A stretch of DNA of 64,000 nt, taken from Sphingomonadales bacterium 32-65-25. GTDB lineage: Bacteria > Pseudomonadota > Alphaproteobacteria > Sphingomonadales > Sphingomonadaceae. Location: positions 372,001 through 436,000 of the forward strand of contig NCEU01000001.1 in the NCBI GenBank assembly GCA_002280855.1, in the 5' to 3' direction. Made by a program: the position numbers and the translations under genes. This document shows positions 8,866 to 17,852 of this stretch, in pieces (position 1 is the first letter of the stretch; each line of letters starts with the position of its first letter). Under the pieces are notes generated by a model. That model had not been told where the DNA came from. It did not search any database and saw only the letters and a program-made list of their open reading frames with translations.

Positions 8866-9720
8866 TCATTGCGCCTGCGCGCTCTGCATAAGGGGCGCAC
8901 CCTTCACCGCGAGTACGGTTTCACCGGCGATGGCGCGCTGGCCCACGGCAACGGCGGGCACATAACCGGCCGGCAGGAACACATCGACCCGGCTGCCAAA
9001 ACGGATCAGGCCAAAGCGCTCACCCACCTTCAGCGCCTGGCCCACATCCACCCACTTCATGATCCGCCGCGCCACCAGGCCGGCAATCTGGGTGAAGGCG
9101 ACACGCACGCCGCTGGCATCTTCCATCACGAAATACTGCCGCTCATTCTCTTCACTCGCCTTGTCGAGATCGGCGTTGAGGAACTTGCCTGGCACATAAA
9201 CGATGCGCGTCAGCCGCCCCGCGATCGGCGCGCGATTCACGTGCACATCGAAAACGTTCATGAAAACGGTCACGCGCGTCACCAGGCCCTCGCTCAGGCC
9301 GCCTTCACCCAGCAACTGGCGCGGCACCTCAACGTTGGTGATCAGGCTCACCAGGCCATCGGCCGGCGATACGATCAAATTCTCGCCAATCGGCGTCACC
9401 CGCACCGGATCGCGGAAAAAAGCGGCCACCCAGATCGCAATGCCAAGCAGAACGAAGCTGAGCGCCGTCCATTCCAGCACCAGCCCGCTGAACAGCACAG
9501 CGGCCAGCGCGATTCCAAGGAATTTGCGGCCTTCTGGGTGCATGTCGGGCAGGCGATATTTGGCGCTCTCACCCGGCACCAGTGGCAGTGGCCCGGCCGG
9601 GACTTCGGGCGGTGGTGGCGGCGCAGACGGCAGTTGCGGTTCCGCGTCCGGCGTTACCTTTAACGCGTTCAGCTCGGCCTCAAGCTCTTCAAGCGTCAGT
9701 TTCTTGTCGGGATCAGTCAT
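8866..9720 (-). CDS. psd: Phosphatidylserine decarboxylase proenzyme
   Basis: A 284-residue proenzyme that converts phosphatidylserine to phosphatidylethanolamine. The self-cleavage site is the Gly-Ser of GLIRFGSRVDVFLP, with Ser243 expected to become the pyruvoyl group of the small subunit. MNVFDVHVNRAP and SPADGLV are conserved Psd blocks. Two hydrophobic segments lie around residues 66-101. The enzyme core is of the short bacterial type, but there is an N-terminal extension of about 60 residues, acidic and then proline-rich. The start at 9720 was chosen because the 21 residues upstream (to 9783) resemble nothing and cross into the spacer before the divergent LOG gene. Confidence 0.92.
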   Translation of the reverse strand: MTDPDKKLTLEELEAELNALKVTPDAEPQLPSAPPPPPEVPAGPLPLVPGESAKYRLPDMHPEGRKFLGIALAAVLFSGLVLEWTALSFVLLGIAIWVAAFFRDPVRVTPIGENLIVSPADGLVSLITNVEVPRQLLGEGGLSEGLVTRVTVFMNVFDVHVNRAPIAGRLTRIVYVPGKFLNADLDKASEENERQYFVMEDASGVRVAFTQIAGLVARRIMKWVDVGQALKVGERFGLIRFGSRVDVFLPAGYVPAVAVGQRAIAGETVLAVKGAPLMQSAQAQ

Positions 9721-9803
9721 GCACGCTGCTTTAGCCCCGTCATACGCCGCTTGGCAATTGATCGCGCATTGCGCACCGCTCATCGATGCGTCACAGGGCG
9801 CGA

Positions 9804-10340
9804 ATGATCCAATCCCTGCTGCTGTTCTGTGGTTCCCGCCCCGGCCATGATCCTGCCCATGCCGAACTGGCTGCGGGCCTTGGCCGGCTCTGTGCCGAAC
9901 ACGGCGTCACCCTTGTCTATGGCGGCGGCCGCGTCGGGCTGATGGGCGTGGCAGCGCGTGCCTGCAAGGAAGGTGGCGGCCGCGTGATCGGCATCATCCC
10001 CCGCCTGTTGATGACTACCGAAATCGCCCAGGACGGGCTTGATGAACTGCACGTTGTGGAGACCCTGCACGAGCGCAAGGCGCTGATGCACCGGCTTTCT
10101 GATGCCATCATCGCCCTGCCCGGCAGCATCGGCACCCTCGACGAATTCTTCGAAAGCCTGACCTGGCGGGAACTGGGCATTCACGACAAGCCGATCTGGT
10201 TGCTGGGCGGCAACGGCTATTGGGATCCGCTTACGGCGTTGCTCGCCCATATCAGTGCCGCCGGCTTTGGCCCGCCGCATTTGGCTGCGCTTGCCGAACC
10301 GCTGGAAAATCTGGCGGCCCTGTCGGAAAAGCTTGGGTAA
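9804..10340 (+). CDS. LOG family nucleotide 5'-monophosphate phosphoribohydrolase
   Basis: A 178-residue Rossmann-fold protein of the LOG family, which releases the base from (cytokinin-type) nucleoside monophosphates. It has FCGSRPG at the N-terminus, LVYGGGRVGLMGVAA and the active-site segment ALPGSIGTLDEFFE. The usual motif is PGGxGTxxE; here the second Gly is Ser, with the catalytic Glu kept. The start at 9804 is preceded by CAGGG six bases upstream; the in-frame ATG at 9786 has no ribosome binding site. It is divergent from psd. Substrate and cellular role are uncertain in bacteria. Confidence 0.85.
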   Translation: MIQSLLLFCGSRPGHDPAHAELAAGLGRLCAEHGVTLVYGGGRVGLMGVAARACKEGGGRVIGIIPRLLMTTEIAQDGLDELHVVETLHERKALMHRLSDAIIALPGSIGTLDEFFESLTWRELGIHDKPIWLLGGNGYWDPLTALLAHISAAGFGPPHLAALAEPLENLAALSEKLG

Positions 10341-10426
10341 AACAGCGGCTGACACCATTGACCGGCCCGCCCGCCACCCCCTAGAACGACTGCTACAAAC
10401 CGTCGCAGCAACGCAGGAAGTACAAG

Positions 10427-11650
10427 ATGCCGAAGATCAAGGTCGAAAACCCCGTTGTCGAGCTCGACGGCGACGAGATGACCCGCATCATCTGGCAATG
10501 GATCCGCGAGCAGCTGATCCTGCCCTATCTCGACATTGATCTGAAATATTACGACCTCGGCATGGAAAGCCGGGATGATAGCAACGACAAGATCACGGTT
10601 GAATCCGCCAATGCGATCAAGGAGTTCGGTGTTGGCGTGAAATGCGCCACCATCACGCCCGACGAAGCCCGCGTGAAGGAATTCGGGCTGAAGCGGATGT
10701 GGAAATCGCCCAACGGCACCATCCGCAACATCCTGGGCGGCGTGGTGTTCCGCGAACCCATCGTCATCAAGTCCGTGCCGCGCCTCGTGCCGGGCTGGAC
10801 CGATCCCATCGTCATCGGCCGCCATGCCTTTGGTGACCAGTATCGCGCCACCGATTTCAAGGTGCCCGGCCCCGGCAAGCTGACCATGCGCTGGGAAGCG
10901 CAGGATGGTTCGAGCGTGATCGAGGAAGAGGTATTCGAATTCCCGTCGTCGGGCGTCGCCATGGGCATGTACAACCTCGACGACAGCATCCGCGATTTCG
11001 CCCGCGCCTGCCTGAACTATGGCCTCGATCGCGGCTGGCCGGTCTATCTTTCGACCAAGAACACCATCCTGAAGGCCTATGATGGCCGCTTCAAGGATCT
11101 GTTCGAAGAAGTTTATACCAATGATTTCAAGGCCCAGTATCGCAAGGCCGGCATCGTTTACGAACATCGCCTGATCGACGATCTGGTGGCCTCCGCCCTG
11201 AAATGGTCGGGCAAGTTCGTCTGGGCCTGCAAGAATTATGACGGCGACGTGCAGTCCGACATGGTGGCGCAGGGCTATGGCAGCCTCGGCCTGATGACCA
11301 GCATTCTGCTGACGCCCGATGGCAAGACGGTGGAAGCCGAAGCCGCCCACGGCACCGTGACGCGCCACTATCGCATGCACCAGGAAGGCAAGCCGACCAG
11401 CACAAACCCGATCGCCAGCATCTTCGCCTGGACCGGCGGCCTGAAGCATCGCGGCAAACTGGACGGCACGCCGATGGTGACGAAGTTCGCCGAAACGCTG
11501 GAGCGCGTCTGCGTCGAAACCGTGGAATCGGGTGCGATGACCAAGGATCTGGCGCTGCTGATCGGCCCCGATCAGGCCTGGATGACCACGGAGAAATTCT
11601 TCGAAGCCGTCCGCGCCAATCTCGATGCCGCCATCGTCAAAGGTTTGTAA
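10427..11650 (+). CDS. icd: NADP-dependent isocitrate dehydrogenase
   Basis: A 407-residue cytoplasmic enzyme of the citric acid cycle that oxidises isocitrate to 2-oxoglutarate with NADP+. It starts [20 protein letters not shown] and has [19 protein letters not shown] and [13 protein letters not shown], all diagnostic of the homodimeric, eukaryote-like IDH type common in alphaproteobacteria. AGGAAG lies six bases before the ATG. The next gene starts 61 bases downstream across a spacer with a notable inverted repeat (11664-11705). Confidence 0.96.
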   Translation: MPKIKVENPVVELDGDEMTRIIWQWIREQLILPYLDIDLKYYDLGMESRDDSNDKITVESANAIKEFGVGVKCATITPDEARVKEFGLKRMWKSPNGTIRNILGGVVFREPIVIKSVPRLVPGWTDPIVIGRHAFGDQYRATDFKVPGPGKLTMRWEAQDGSSVIEEEVFEFPSSGVAMGMYNLDDSIRDFARACLNYGLDRGWPVYLSTKNTILKAYDGRFKDLFEEVYTNDFKAQYRKAGIVYEHRLIDDLVASALKWSGKFVWACKNYDGDVQSDMVAQGYGSLGLMTSILLTPDGKTVEAEAAHGTVTRHYRMHQEGKPTSTNPIASIFAWTGGLKHRGKLDGTPMVTKFAETLERVCVETVESGAMTKDLALLIGPDQAWMTTEKFFEAVRANLDAAIVKGL

Positions 11651-11663
11651 GGCCGCGCTTGCC

Positions 11664-11705
11664 CTCCCCTGCCCGGCCCGCCATTAGGCAGGCTTCGCAG
11701 GGGAG
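11664..11705 (+). promoter_or_regulatory. Leader with mutually exclusive hairpins covering a ribosome binding site
   Basis: CTCCCCTGC at 11664-11672 is a perfect complement of GCAGGGGAG at 11697-11705, and the second arm contains the Shine-Dalgarno sequence of the gene starting at 11712. The same left arm can instead pair as CCTGCC (11668-11673) with GGCAGG (11687-11692), leaving the ribosome binding site free. This looks like a possible translational switch, or it may be a weak terminator for icd; no T-run follows. No known riboswitch class is recognised. Confidence 0.4.
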
Positions 11706-11711
11706 AGTGAC

Positions 11712-13517
11712 ATGTCGGATTTCACCATCAGCCGCCGCCAATTGCTGGCTTGCACGGCCGCGCTTGGCGTTACTGGCCCGGCGCTGGCGCAGCCGACCGC
11801 CGATGATCAACTGCTCGCACTGTTCGATGCGATTTTTGCTGAAGGGATCGCCGATTCCCCCGAACGGGCCACCGCGCTGGGGCTCGACACCGGCGCCAAC
11901 GCCGGCCTGAAATCGCGCCTTTCGGATTACAGCCGCGCTGGCCGCGCCGCCGATCTGGCCCGCGCCAAGAGGCAACTCGATCGGCTGCGCGCAATCCCGG
12001 CAGACGCCCTTTCGTCTGCCCGCCGGCTCGATCGCGACGTGGTCGAATATGATCTGTCGCGCCGGGTGATGAACGAAACCCGCTTTGGCTTCGGCAGCGC
12101 CGGCGGCAATTTCGCGCCCTATGTGCTCACCCACAGCGACGGCGCCTATCGTGAGGTGCCCGGGTTCCTGGAAAATCAGCACCGGGTGAACAACAGCGAC
12201 GATGCCGAGGCCTGGCTGGGCCGCCTGTCCGCCTTTGCTGGCGCGCTCGATCAGAACACGCAGCGCCTGCGCGAGGAAGCGGCGATGGGCGTGGCGCCGC
12301 CGGCCTTCCTGCTCGATCTGGCCCTGCCCCAGATGCAGCGCCTGCGTGCCACCCCGACCGGTGAGACGGCATTGGTCACCGCGCTCACCCGCAAGGCCGT
12401 CGCCGCCAATGTGGCCGGCGCATGGGGCGGCCGTGCGCTGGCCATTGTCGAGCGCGAAATCTTCCCCGCGCTGGATCGTCAGATCGCCGCCGTCACAGCC
12501 TTGCGCGCAACGGCCACAATGGATGCCGGCGTGTGGAAGCTGCCCGAAGGCGCGGCCTATTATGATGCGGCGGTCAAATCCTCGACCACGACAGACTACA
12601 CAGCCGAAGAGGTGCACCAGCTTGGCCTTTCTCAGGTGGCGGAAATTTCCAGCCAGCTTGATGTGCTGCTGAAGGGCCAGGGCCTCACCCGGGGCACGGT
12701 CGGCCAGCGGCTGGTGGCGCTGAACGAGCGGCCGGATCAGACCTATCCCAATACCGATGCCGGCAAGGAGGAGTTGCTCAGTGAACTGCGCAGCCACGCC
12801 GCGCGCATGTACCCGCAACTCGAAAAACTGTTCATCAGCCAGCCCAAATCAAAGCTGGATGTGAAACGCGTGCCGATGGCCATTCAGGAAGGCGGCGCCG
12901 GCGCTTATTACCAGGCCGGCACACCGGATGGGAGCCGCAATGGCACCTTCTTCATCAACCTGACCGACAGTTTCGACCGGCCAAAGTTTGGCCTGCCCAC
13001 CATCACCTTCCACGAAGGCATTCCCGGCCACCATTTTCAGGTGATGCTGGCGCTGGAAAGCCCGGATGTGCCGCCGATCCGTCGTCGTGCCGGCTACAGC
13101 GCCTATACCGAAGGCTGGGCGCTCTATGCCGAAACGCTGGCCGACGAGATCGGCTATTACGATGGCAACCCATTGGGACGCATCGGCTATCTGCAAAGCC
13201 TGCTGTTCCGTGCCACACGGCTGGTGGTCGATACCGGCATCCACCACAAGCGCTGGAGCAAGGATCAGGCGATCCAGTACATGGTCGAAACCACCGGCTT
13301 TGCCCGCGGCCGTACCACCCGCGAAATCGTGCGCTATTGCGCGGCGCCCGGCCAGGCGTTGAGCTACAAGATCGGCCACACCAAGTGGCTTGCGGTGCGC
13401 GACATGGTAAAGGCCAAGCAGGGCGCGGCCTTCGATATTCGCCAGTTCCACGAAATATTGCGGTTAGGCGCCATGCCACTGGTCCTGTTCGAGCGGGAAG
13501 CGCTGCGCCGCGCCTGA
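11712..13517 (+). CDS. DUF885 family exported hydrolase (putative metallopeptidase-like)
   Basis: A 601-residue protein. The N-terminus ISRRQLLACTAALGV looks like a twin-arginine signal peptide, with cleavage after ALA near residue 26. The family core is HEGIPGHHFQ at residues 434-441, a zincin-like motif, followed by GYSAYTEGWALYAETLADE, which would supply the downstream Glu ligand. DUF885 proteins are annotated as exported hydrolases, but substrates are mostly unknown. The ATG at 11712 has AGGGGAGA about seven bases upstream, inside the inverted repeat described separately. The next gene, an antiporter, begins 38 bases after the stop. Confidence 0.85.
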   Translation: MSDFTISRRQLLACTAALGVTGPALAQPTADDQLLALFDAIFAEGIADSPERATALGLDTGANAGLKSRLSDYSRAGRAADLARAKRQLDRLRAIPADALSSARRLDRDVVEYDLSRRVMNETRFGFGSAGGNFAPYVLTHSDGAYREVPGFLENQHRVNNSDDAEAWLGRLSAFAGALDQNTQRLREEAAMGVAPPAFLLDLALPQMQRLRATPTGETALVTALTRKAVAANVAGAWGGRALAIVEREIFPALDRQIAAVTALRATATMDAGVWKLPEGAAYYDAAVKSSTTTDYTAEEVHQLGLSQVAEISSQLDVLLKGQGLTRGTVGQRLVALNERPDQTYPNTDAGKEELLSELRSHAARMYPQLEKLFISQPKSKLDVKRVPMAIQEGGAGAYYQAGTPDGSRNGTFFINLTDSFDRPKFGLPTITFHEGIPGHHFQVMLALESPDVPPIRRRAGYSAYTEGWALYAETLADEIGYYDGNPLGRIGYLQSLLFRATRLVVDTGIHHKRWSKDQAIQYMVETTGFARGRTTREIVRYCAAPGQALSYKIGHTKWLAVRDMVKAKQGAAFDIRQFHEILRLGAMPLVLFEREALRRA

Positions 13518-13555
13518 GGCGTGACATCACGCGCCGCAGCCGTCATGGTGCGGCC

Positions 13556-15298
13556 ATGGCGCTCAACCTCGACAGCTCTGCCTTCAAGGACATGGTGCTG
13601 GTGCTGGGCGCTACCGGACTGGTGATCCCGGCCTTCGCCGCGCTGCGCATCTCGCCGGTGATCGGCTTCATCCTGATCGGCGTGGCGGCCGGGCCGTTCG
13701 GGCTGGGGCAATTTCCCGGGCTGAACTGGCTGGCCCTCTCCAACCCGGAAAGCCTGGGGGCGCCGGCGGAACTGGGCGTGGCGCTGCTGCTTTTTGCACT
13801 CGGGCTGGAACTCAGCCTCGATCGTATCCGCACCATGCGCAACCTGATCTTTGGTCTGGGCAGCCAGCAGATGCTGCTCTGCGGCGGGTTGATCGCGGCG
13901 TTGCTGTACGTGACTGGCCTGCCCCCGGTGGCAGTGGCCGCCATTGCCGGCGCGCTGGCGCTGTCGTCCACGGCGGTGGGCCTGCAGCTGCTCTCGGCCA
14001 GCGGGCGGATCAACAGCCAAGCCGGGCGCAAGGCGCTGGGCGTGCTGCTGTTTCAGGATCTGGCCATCGCGCCGATGCTGCTACTGATCGGCGCCGGAGC
14101 GGCCAGTGACGCGGGCGGCAATTTCGGCCGCAGCCTGGCCATCGGTGTGGGGGCACTGATCGGCATCGCGATGTTTGCCCGCCACATCGTGCCGCCGCTG
14201 TTCCTGCAGGCGGCGCGCACCCGGCGCTCCGAGCTGTTCCTTGCTGCTGCGCTTGTCGTGTTGATCGGTTCAGCAGCCACGGCGGCGGTGGCTGGCCTGT
14301 CACCGGCCGTGGGTGCGCTCACCGCCGGGCTGATGCTGTCCACCAGCGATTATCGTCGCCAGATCGAAGCGGCGATCCAGCCATTCGAAGGCCTGCTGCT
14401 CGGTGTGTTCCTGATCTGGGTGGGCAGCGGGCTTGATCTGGGGGCCATTGCCGAAAATCCTTGGCCGGTGCTGGGCGGCACGGTGGCGGTGATCCTGCTG
14501 AAGGGCGGCGCCATCTATGGCCTGCTGCGCGTGCGGCAGGCACGCCGGGGCGTTGCTGGCCATGTCGCGCTGCTGCTGGCCAGCCCGTCGGAAACCAGCC
14601 TGATCGTGCTGGGCGCCGCCGTTTCGGCGCGGCTGATCGGCGGCGTCGAAGCGCAATATGCATTGGCGATAGCCTCGCTCACGCTGGCGCTGGCGCCGCT
14701 GCTCGGGCTGGCGGGCGCACGGCTGGAGGCCCAGAGCAACGAAGGCCTGCAGGAGCCTGCGCCAGAAGCGGCCGACCAGCAGACCGTGATCATCGGTTAT
14801 GGCCGCGTTGGCCGGCTGGTGGCACAGATGCTGGATATGCACGGCCAACCCTGGCTGGCGGTGGACAGCGACCCTGACGAGGTGCAGCGCCTTCGCCGCG
14901 GCGGCAAACGGGTGATCTATGGCGATGCCCGCCGCCCCGAACTGCTCGATCGGCTCAAGCTCGATCATGCCCGCGCCGTGGTGCTCACCATCGACGACAT
15001 GCGCATGCTGGATCTGCTGGTGCGCCGCATCCGCGCCAGCCACCCCGATCTGTGCATCGTGGTGCGCGCCCGCGATGCCGAACATGCCGGCACGCTCTAT
15101 GGTGCCGGGGCCACCGATGCCGTGCCCGAAACCGTGGAAAGCAGCCTGCAACTGGCGGAGGCCGTGCTGGTGGATCTGGGCGTCGCGATGGGCCCGGTGA
15201 TCGCATCGGTGCACGAGAAGCGTGAAGAGTTGCGCACCCAGATCAAGGGTAGCGGTGCCGTGCCCAAGCGCCCGCCCTTGCGCACGCTGCGGCGCTGA
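13556..15298 (+). CDS. Kef-type monovalent cation:proton antiporter (CPA2) with RCK domain
   Basis: A 580-residue membrane protein. About twelve hydrophobic helices of a Na+/H+ exchanger domain fill residues 10-385 (GFILIGVAAGPFGLG and ALALSSTAVGLQLLSA are typical Kef blocks). A cytosolic TrkA-N nucleotide-binding domain follows from about residue 410, with VIIGYGRVGRLVAQ as the Rossmann glycine motif and a D at the end of the second strand (WLAVDSD). It probably exports K+ or another monovalent cation under ligand control. The start at 13556 was chosen because the frame upstream (to 13337) overlaps the DUF885 gene; its ribosome binding site is weak. Confidence 0.88.
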   Translation: MALNLDSSAFKDMVLVLGATGLVIPAFAALRISPVIGFILIGVAAGPFGLGQFPGLNWLALSNPESLGAPAELGVALLLFALGLELSLDRIRTMRNLIFGLGSQQMLLCGGLIAALLYVTGLPPVAVAAIAGALALSSTAVGLQLLSASGRINSQAGRKALGVLLFQDLAIAPMLLLIGAGAASDAGGNFGRSLAIGVGALIGIAMFARHIVPPLFLQAARTRRSELFLAAALVVLIGSAATAAVAGLSPAVGALTAGLMLSTSDYRRQIEAAIQPFEGLLLGVFLIWVGSGLDLGAIAENPWPVLGGTVAVILLKGGAIYGLLRVRQARRGVAGHVALLLASPSETSLIVLGAAVSARLIGGVEAQYALAIASLTLALAPLLGLAGARLEAQSNEGLQEPAPEAADQQTVIIGYGRVGRLVAQMLDMHGQPWLAVDSDPDEVQRLRRGGKRVIYGDARRPELLDRLKLDHARAVVLTIDDMRMLDLLVRRIRASHPDLCIVVRARDAEHAGTLYGAGATDAVPETVESSLQLAEAVLVDLGVAMGPVIASVHEKREELRTQIKGSGAVPKRPPLRTLRR

Positions 15299-15302
15299 TC
15301 AA

Positions 15303-16004
15303 TCAAGCCGGTTTGCGCCAGGCCATGATGTGGAAATTCGGCACCCGGTTGTAACGGTCGCGCTTGTCGGGTGGGCCGCCGGTGGCGGGCGGCTCGTCGA
15401 AATGGGTGAGCACCAGGCCTTGGTTCAGCAGCGCCTGCATGTAACGCTTCAGTGGCCGGTGGTGGTTGACGATATCCACCCCGCGCCAGGCGGTTCGGCG
15501 CGGGCGCTCTTCCAGATAATGATCGATGGGAAAACTCGGCTCGCCGATCAATGGCTTGACCCAGCCCAGATGCACGGCCGCGGTGTTGAAGGCGGTGAGA
15601 TTGGCAATCAGCAGATGGCCGCCGGGCCGGATGGCCGCAACGATGCGGAACAGCGCCGCATCCAGATCTGGCATGTCGATCAGCGACAGATAGCAGACGA
15701 CCAGATCATGGGTGCTCACCGTCATCGCTTCGGCGCCCTCCACCCGATAATCGCCCTGTGGGTGCAGGCTGCGGGCCCGCTTTATCAGGGCGGCAGTGGG
15801 ATCGACGCCGGTGGTGGCCAGCCCGCGTGCCTCAAGCATCCGGCAAAAGCGCCCCTCCCCGCAGCCGACATCAAGAACGGTCGCGGGTGCCAGGGCATCG
15901 ACCAGCGCCAGCATCGGCGCATCCAGCACATGCACCCGGCCGAAATCGCCGAACTCACCCTGAATGTCGATCCACGCTGCTGCCGATGCGTCCCAATCGC
16001 TCAT
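15303..16004 (-). CDS. Class I SAM-dependent methyltransferase
   Basis: A 233-residue methyltransferase with motif I VLDVGCGEGRF, an acidic residue ending strand 2 (TTGVDPT) and motif IV HDLVVCYLSLID, the layout of UbiE/Methyltransf_11-type small-molecule methyltransferases. The C-terminal part (HHRPLKRYMQALLNQGLVLT) resembles UbiE-like cap regions. The substrate is unknown. ATG 16004 has GGGGTG just upstream; a GTG six bases earlier is also possible. The gene sits thirteen bases after the SLC13 permease stop and converges with the Kef gene four bases away. Confidence 0.82.
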   Translation of the reverse strand: MSDWDASAAAWIDIQGEFGDFGRVHVLDAPMLALVDALAPATVLDVGCGEGRFCRMLEARGLATTGVDPTAALIKRARSLHPQGDYRVEGAEAMTVSTHDLVVCYLSLIDMPDLDAALFRIVAAIRPGGHLLIANLTAFNTAAVHLGWVKPLIGEPSFPIDHYLEERPRRTAWRGVDIVNHHRPLKRYMQALLNQGLVLTHFDEPPATGGPPDKRDRYNRVPNFHIMAWRKPA

Positions 16005-16017
16005 GATCACCCCACAA

Positions 16018-17769
16018 TTACCCCCACGCCCACAGGATCAGCGGCGTGCCCAGCAGCAGCACCATCAGGCTGATCGGCGTGCCGATACGGGCATAATCAC
16101 CGAATTGATAGCCACCCGGCCCCCACACCAGCACGTTGGACTGATGCCCGATCGGTGTGAGGAAATCGCAGGACGCCCCCACCCCCACCGCCATCAGCAT
16201 GGCATCCACCGGCACCCCACTGGCCTGGCCGGCGCTGGCAGCGATCGGCGCCATGATCAGCACGGCCGCGGCATTGTTGAGGAACGGCGTCACCGCCATC
16301 GTCACCGCCAGCACCCCGCCCACCAGCAGCCAGGCTGGTCGGCCTTCACCCAGATTGGCCAGGGCCCCGGCCAACTCCCCGGCGATGCTGCTCTGGCCAA
16401 AGGCGGTGGCCACCGGAATCAGGGCCGCCAGCAGCAGGATCACCGGCCAATCGATATCGCGATAGGCATCGGGCGGCAGCCGCCCGGCCAGCGCCAGCAC
16501 GATCACGCCCAGCAGCAGTGCCAGCCCCAGCGACGTGAGGCCGGCGCCCGCCGCTGCAATCGCCCCCAGCAGGGCCAGCAGCGGCAGCAGATCGCGCGGC
16601 GCCAGACCAAGGCGGATCGGCCGGTCCGCCAGCGGCAACAGGCCCATGGCCGCAGCCAGCGCTGGCGCCCGATCCGCTGCCAGTTGCAGCAACAACACGT
16701 CGCCCGCCTGCGGTGCCTGCGCTGCCAGCGCCTCGGCAATCGCCTTGCCACGCCGGCTCACCGCCACCAGCGCCACGCTCTGCCCGGCCAGGATCGCACT
16801 CGCCGCTGGATTGCCCGTCAGGGGCGAGCCATCGGTAACAACAAATTCGGCAAAGGCCCCTTCCAGCAGATCATCCTCGGCCTCGCTGGCAATCAGCAGG
16901 CCCCAGCGCGTCATGGCCTGCTCCACCACCGGGGCGCGGCCTTCCACCTGCACGATGTCGCCGGGCAACAGCCGGCGCGAGGCCCGCGGGGCTGTCACCA
17001 GCAGGCCGCCACGATCGATGGCGTGCACTTCCAGCCGATCATCGCCCGGCATGGTGGTGGCAAGACGCTCCACGGTCAGATCAGGCGACACGCCATCGGG
17101 CACCCGCAGTTCGAACAGATAATCGGCAATGCGGAATTTCAGCGGTTGCTCGTCCCGCTCCTCCCGCACCGGCAGCAGTCGCACCAGCAGCAGTGTCATG
17201 GCGATGCCCACCACGGCCAGCGGCAGGCCAACCCGGGCAAAATCGAACATGGCAAAAGCGGTGCCGTCGCCAAGATCGGCGCGCATCTGGGCCAGCAGGA
17301 TATTGGGCGGTGTACCGATCATCGTGACCAGCCCGCCCAACAGCGAAGCAAAGGCCATCGGCATCAGCACCCGGCTGGGCGACACATGCGCCGCCCGGCA
17401 ACTGCCCAGTGCCGCTGGCAGCAGCAGCGCCAGCGCGCCGACATTGTTCATCACACTCGATGCCGCCCCGCACAGCAGGGCATAAACAATGCCAATTCCC
17501 GCTTCCCGGCTCAGCAGCGGCTGCAACGGGCGCAGCAGCCGTTCCAGCATGCCCGATCGCGACACCGCCGCGCTGAGCACCATGACGGCCGCCACCGTGA
17601 TCACCGCCGGATCGCCAAAGCCCGCAAAAGCTTCGGCGGCCGGCACCAGCCCCAGCAACACGCTGGCCGCCAACATCAGCAGCGCCACCAGATCGTGGCG
17701 AATGCGTTCGGTGGCAAAGCCGACAAGGCCGGCGCCAAAGATCAGCAAGATAAGAGCGCCATCGGACAC
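16018..17769 (-). CDS. SLC13-family permease with RCK-C (TrkA-C) domains
   Basis: A 583-residue transporter. N-terminal helices (residues 1-170, including GDPAVITVAAVMVLSAAVSR), then a soluble stretch at about 190-370 with two TrkA-C-like units (LLVTAPRASRRLLPGDIVQV is typical), then a second helical bundle ending GTPLILWAWG. SLC13/DASS proteins move di- or tricarboxylates or inorganic anions such as sulfate, usually with Na+. VTMIGTPPNILLA and TPIGHQSNVLVWGPG are the two conserved SNT-like ion-binding motifs. It is followed closely by a methyltransferase gene, and the two are probably one transcript. Confidence 0.88.
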   Translation of the reverse strand: MSDGALILLIFGAGLVGFATERIRHDLVALLMLAASVLLGLVPAAEAFAGFGDPAVITVAAVMVLSAAVSRSGMLERLLRPLQPLLSREAGIGIVYALLCGAASSVMNNVGALALLLPAALGSCRAAHVSPSRVLMPMAFASLLGGLVTMIGTPPNILLAQMRADLGDGTAFAMFDFARVGLPLAVVGIAMTLLLVRLLPVREERDEQPLKFRIADYLFELRVPDGVSPDLTVERLATTMPGDDRLEVHAIDRGGLLVTAPRASRRLLPGDIVQVEGRAPVVEQAMTRWGLLIASEAEDDLLEGAFAEFVVTDGSPLTGNPAASAILAGQSVALVAVSRRGKAIAEALAAQAPQAGDVLLLQLAADRAPALAAAMGLLPLADRPIRLGLAPRDLLPLLALLGAIAAAGAGLTSLGLALLLGVIVLALAGRLPPDAYRDIDWPVILLLAALIPVATAFGQSSIAGELAGALANLGEGRPAWLLVGGVLAVTMAVTPFLNNAAAVLIMAPIAASAGQASGVPVDAMLMAVGVGASCDFLTPIGHQSNVLVWGPGGYQFGDYARIGTPISLMVLLLGTPLILWAWG

Positions 17770-17852
17770 AGCACCGAGCCTAAGCCGGTTCGGCGCACCA
17801 GTGCAATTTCAGCGCGGTGGCGGCAGGGCCAAGTGCCCTACCGCTGCGACCA

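Noticed and set aside
11664..11705. Standard rho-independent terminator for icd
   Set aside because: The stem is good but no T-run follows on the plus strand, and the second arm is the next gene's ribosome binding site, so a leader structure fits better.
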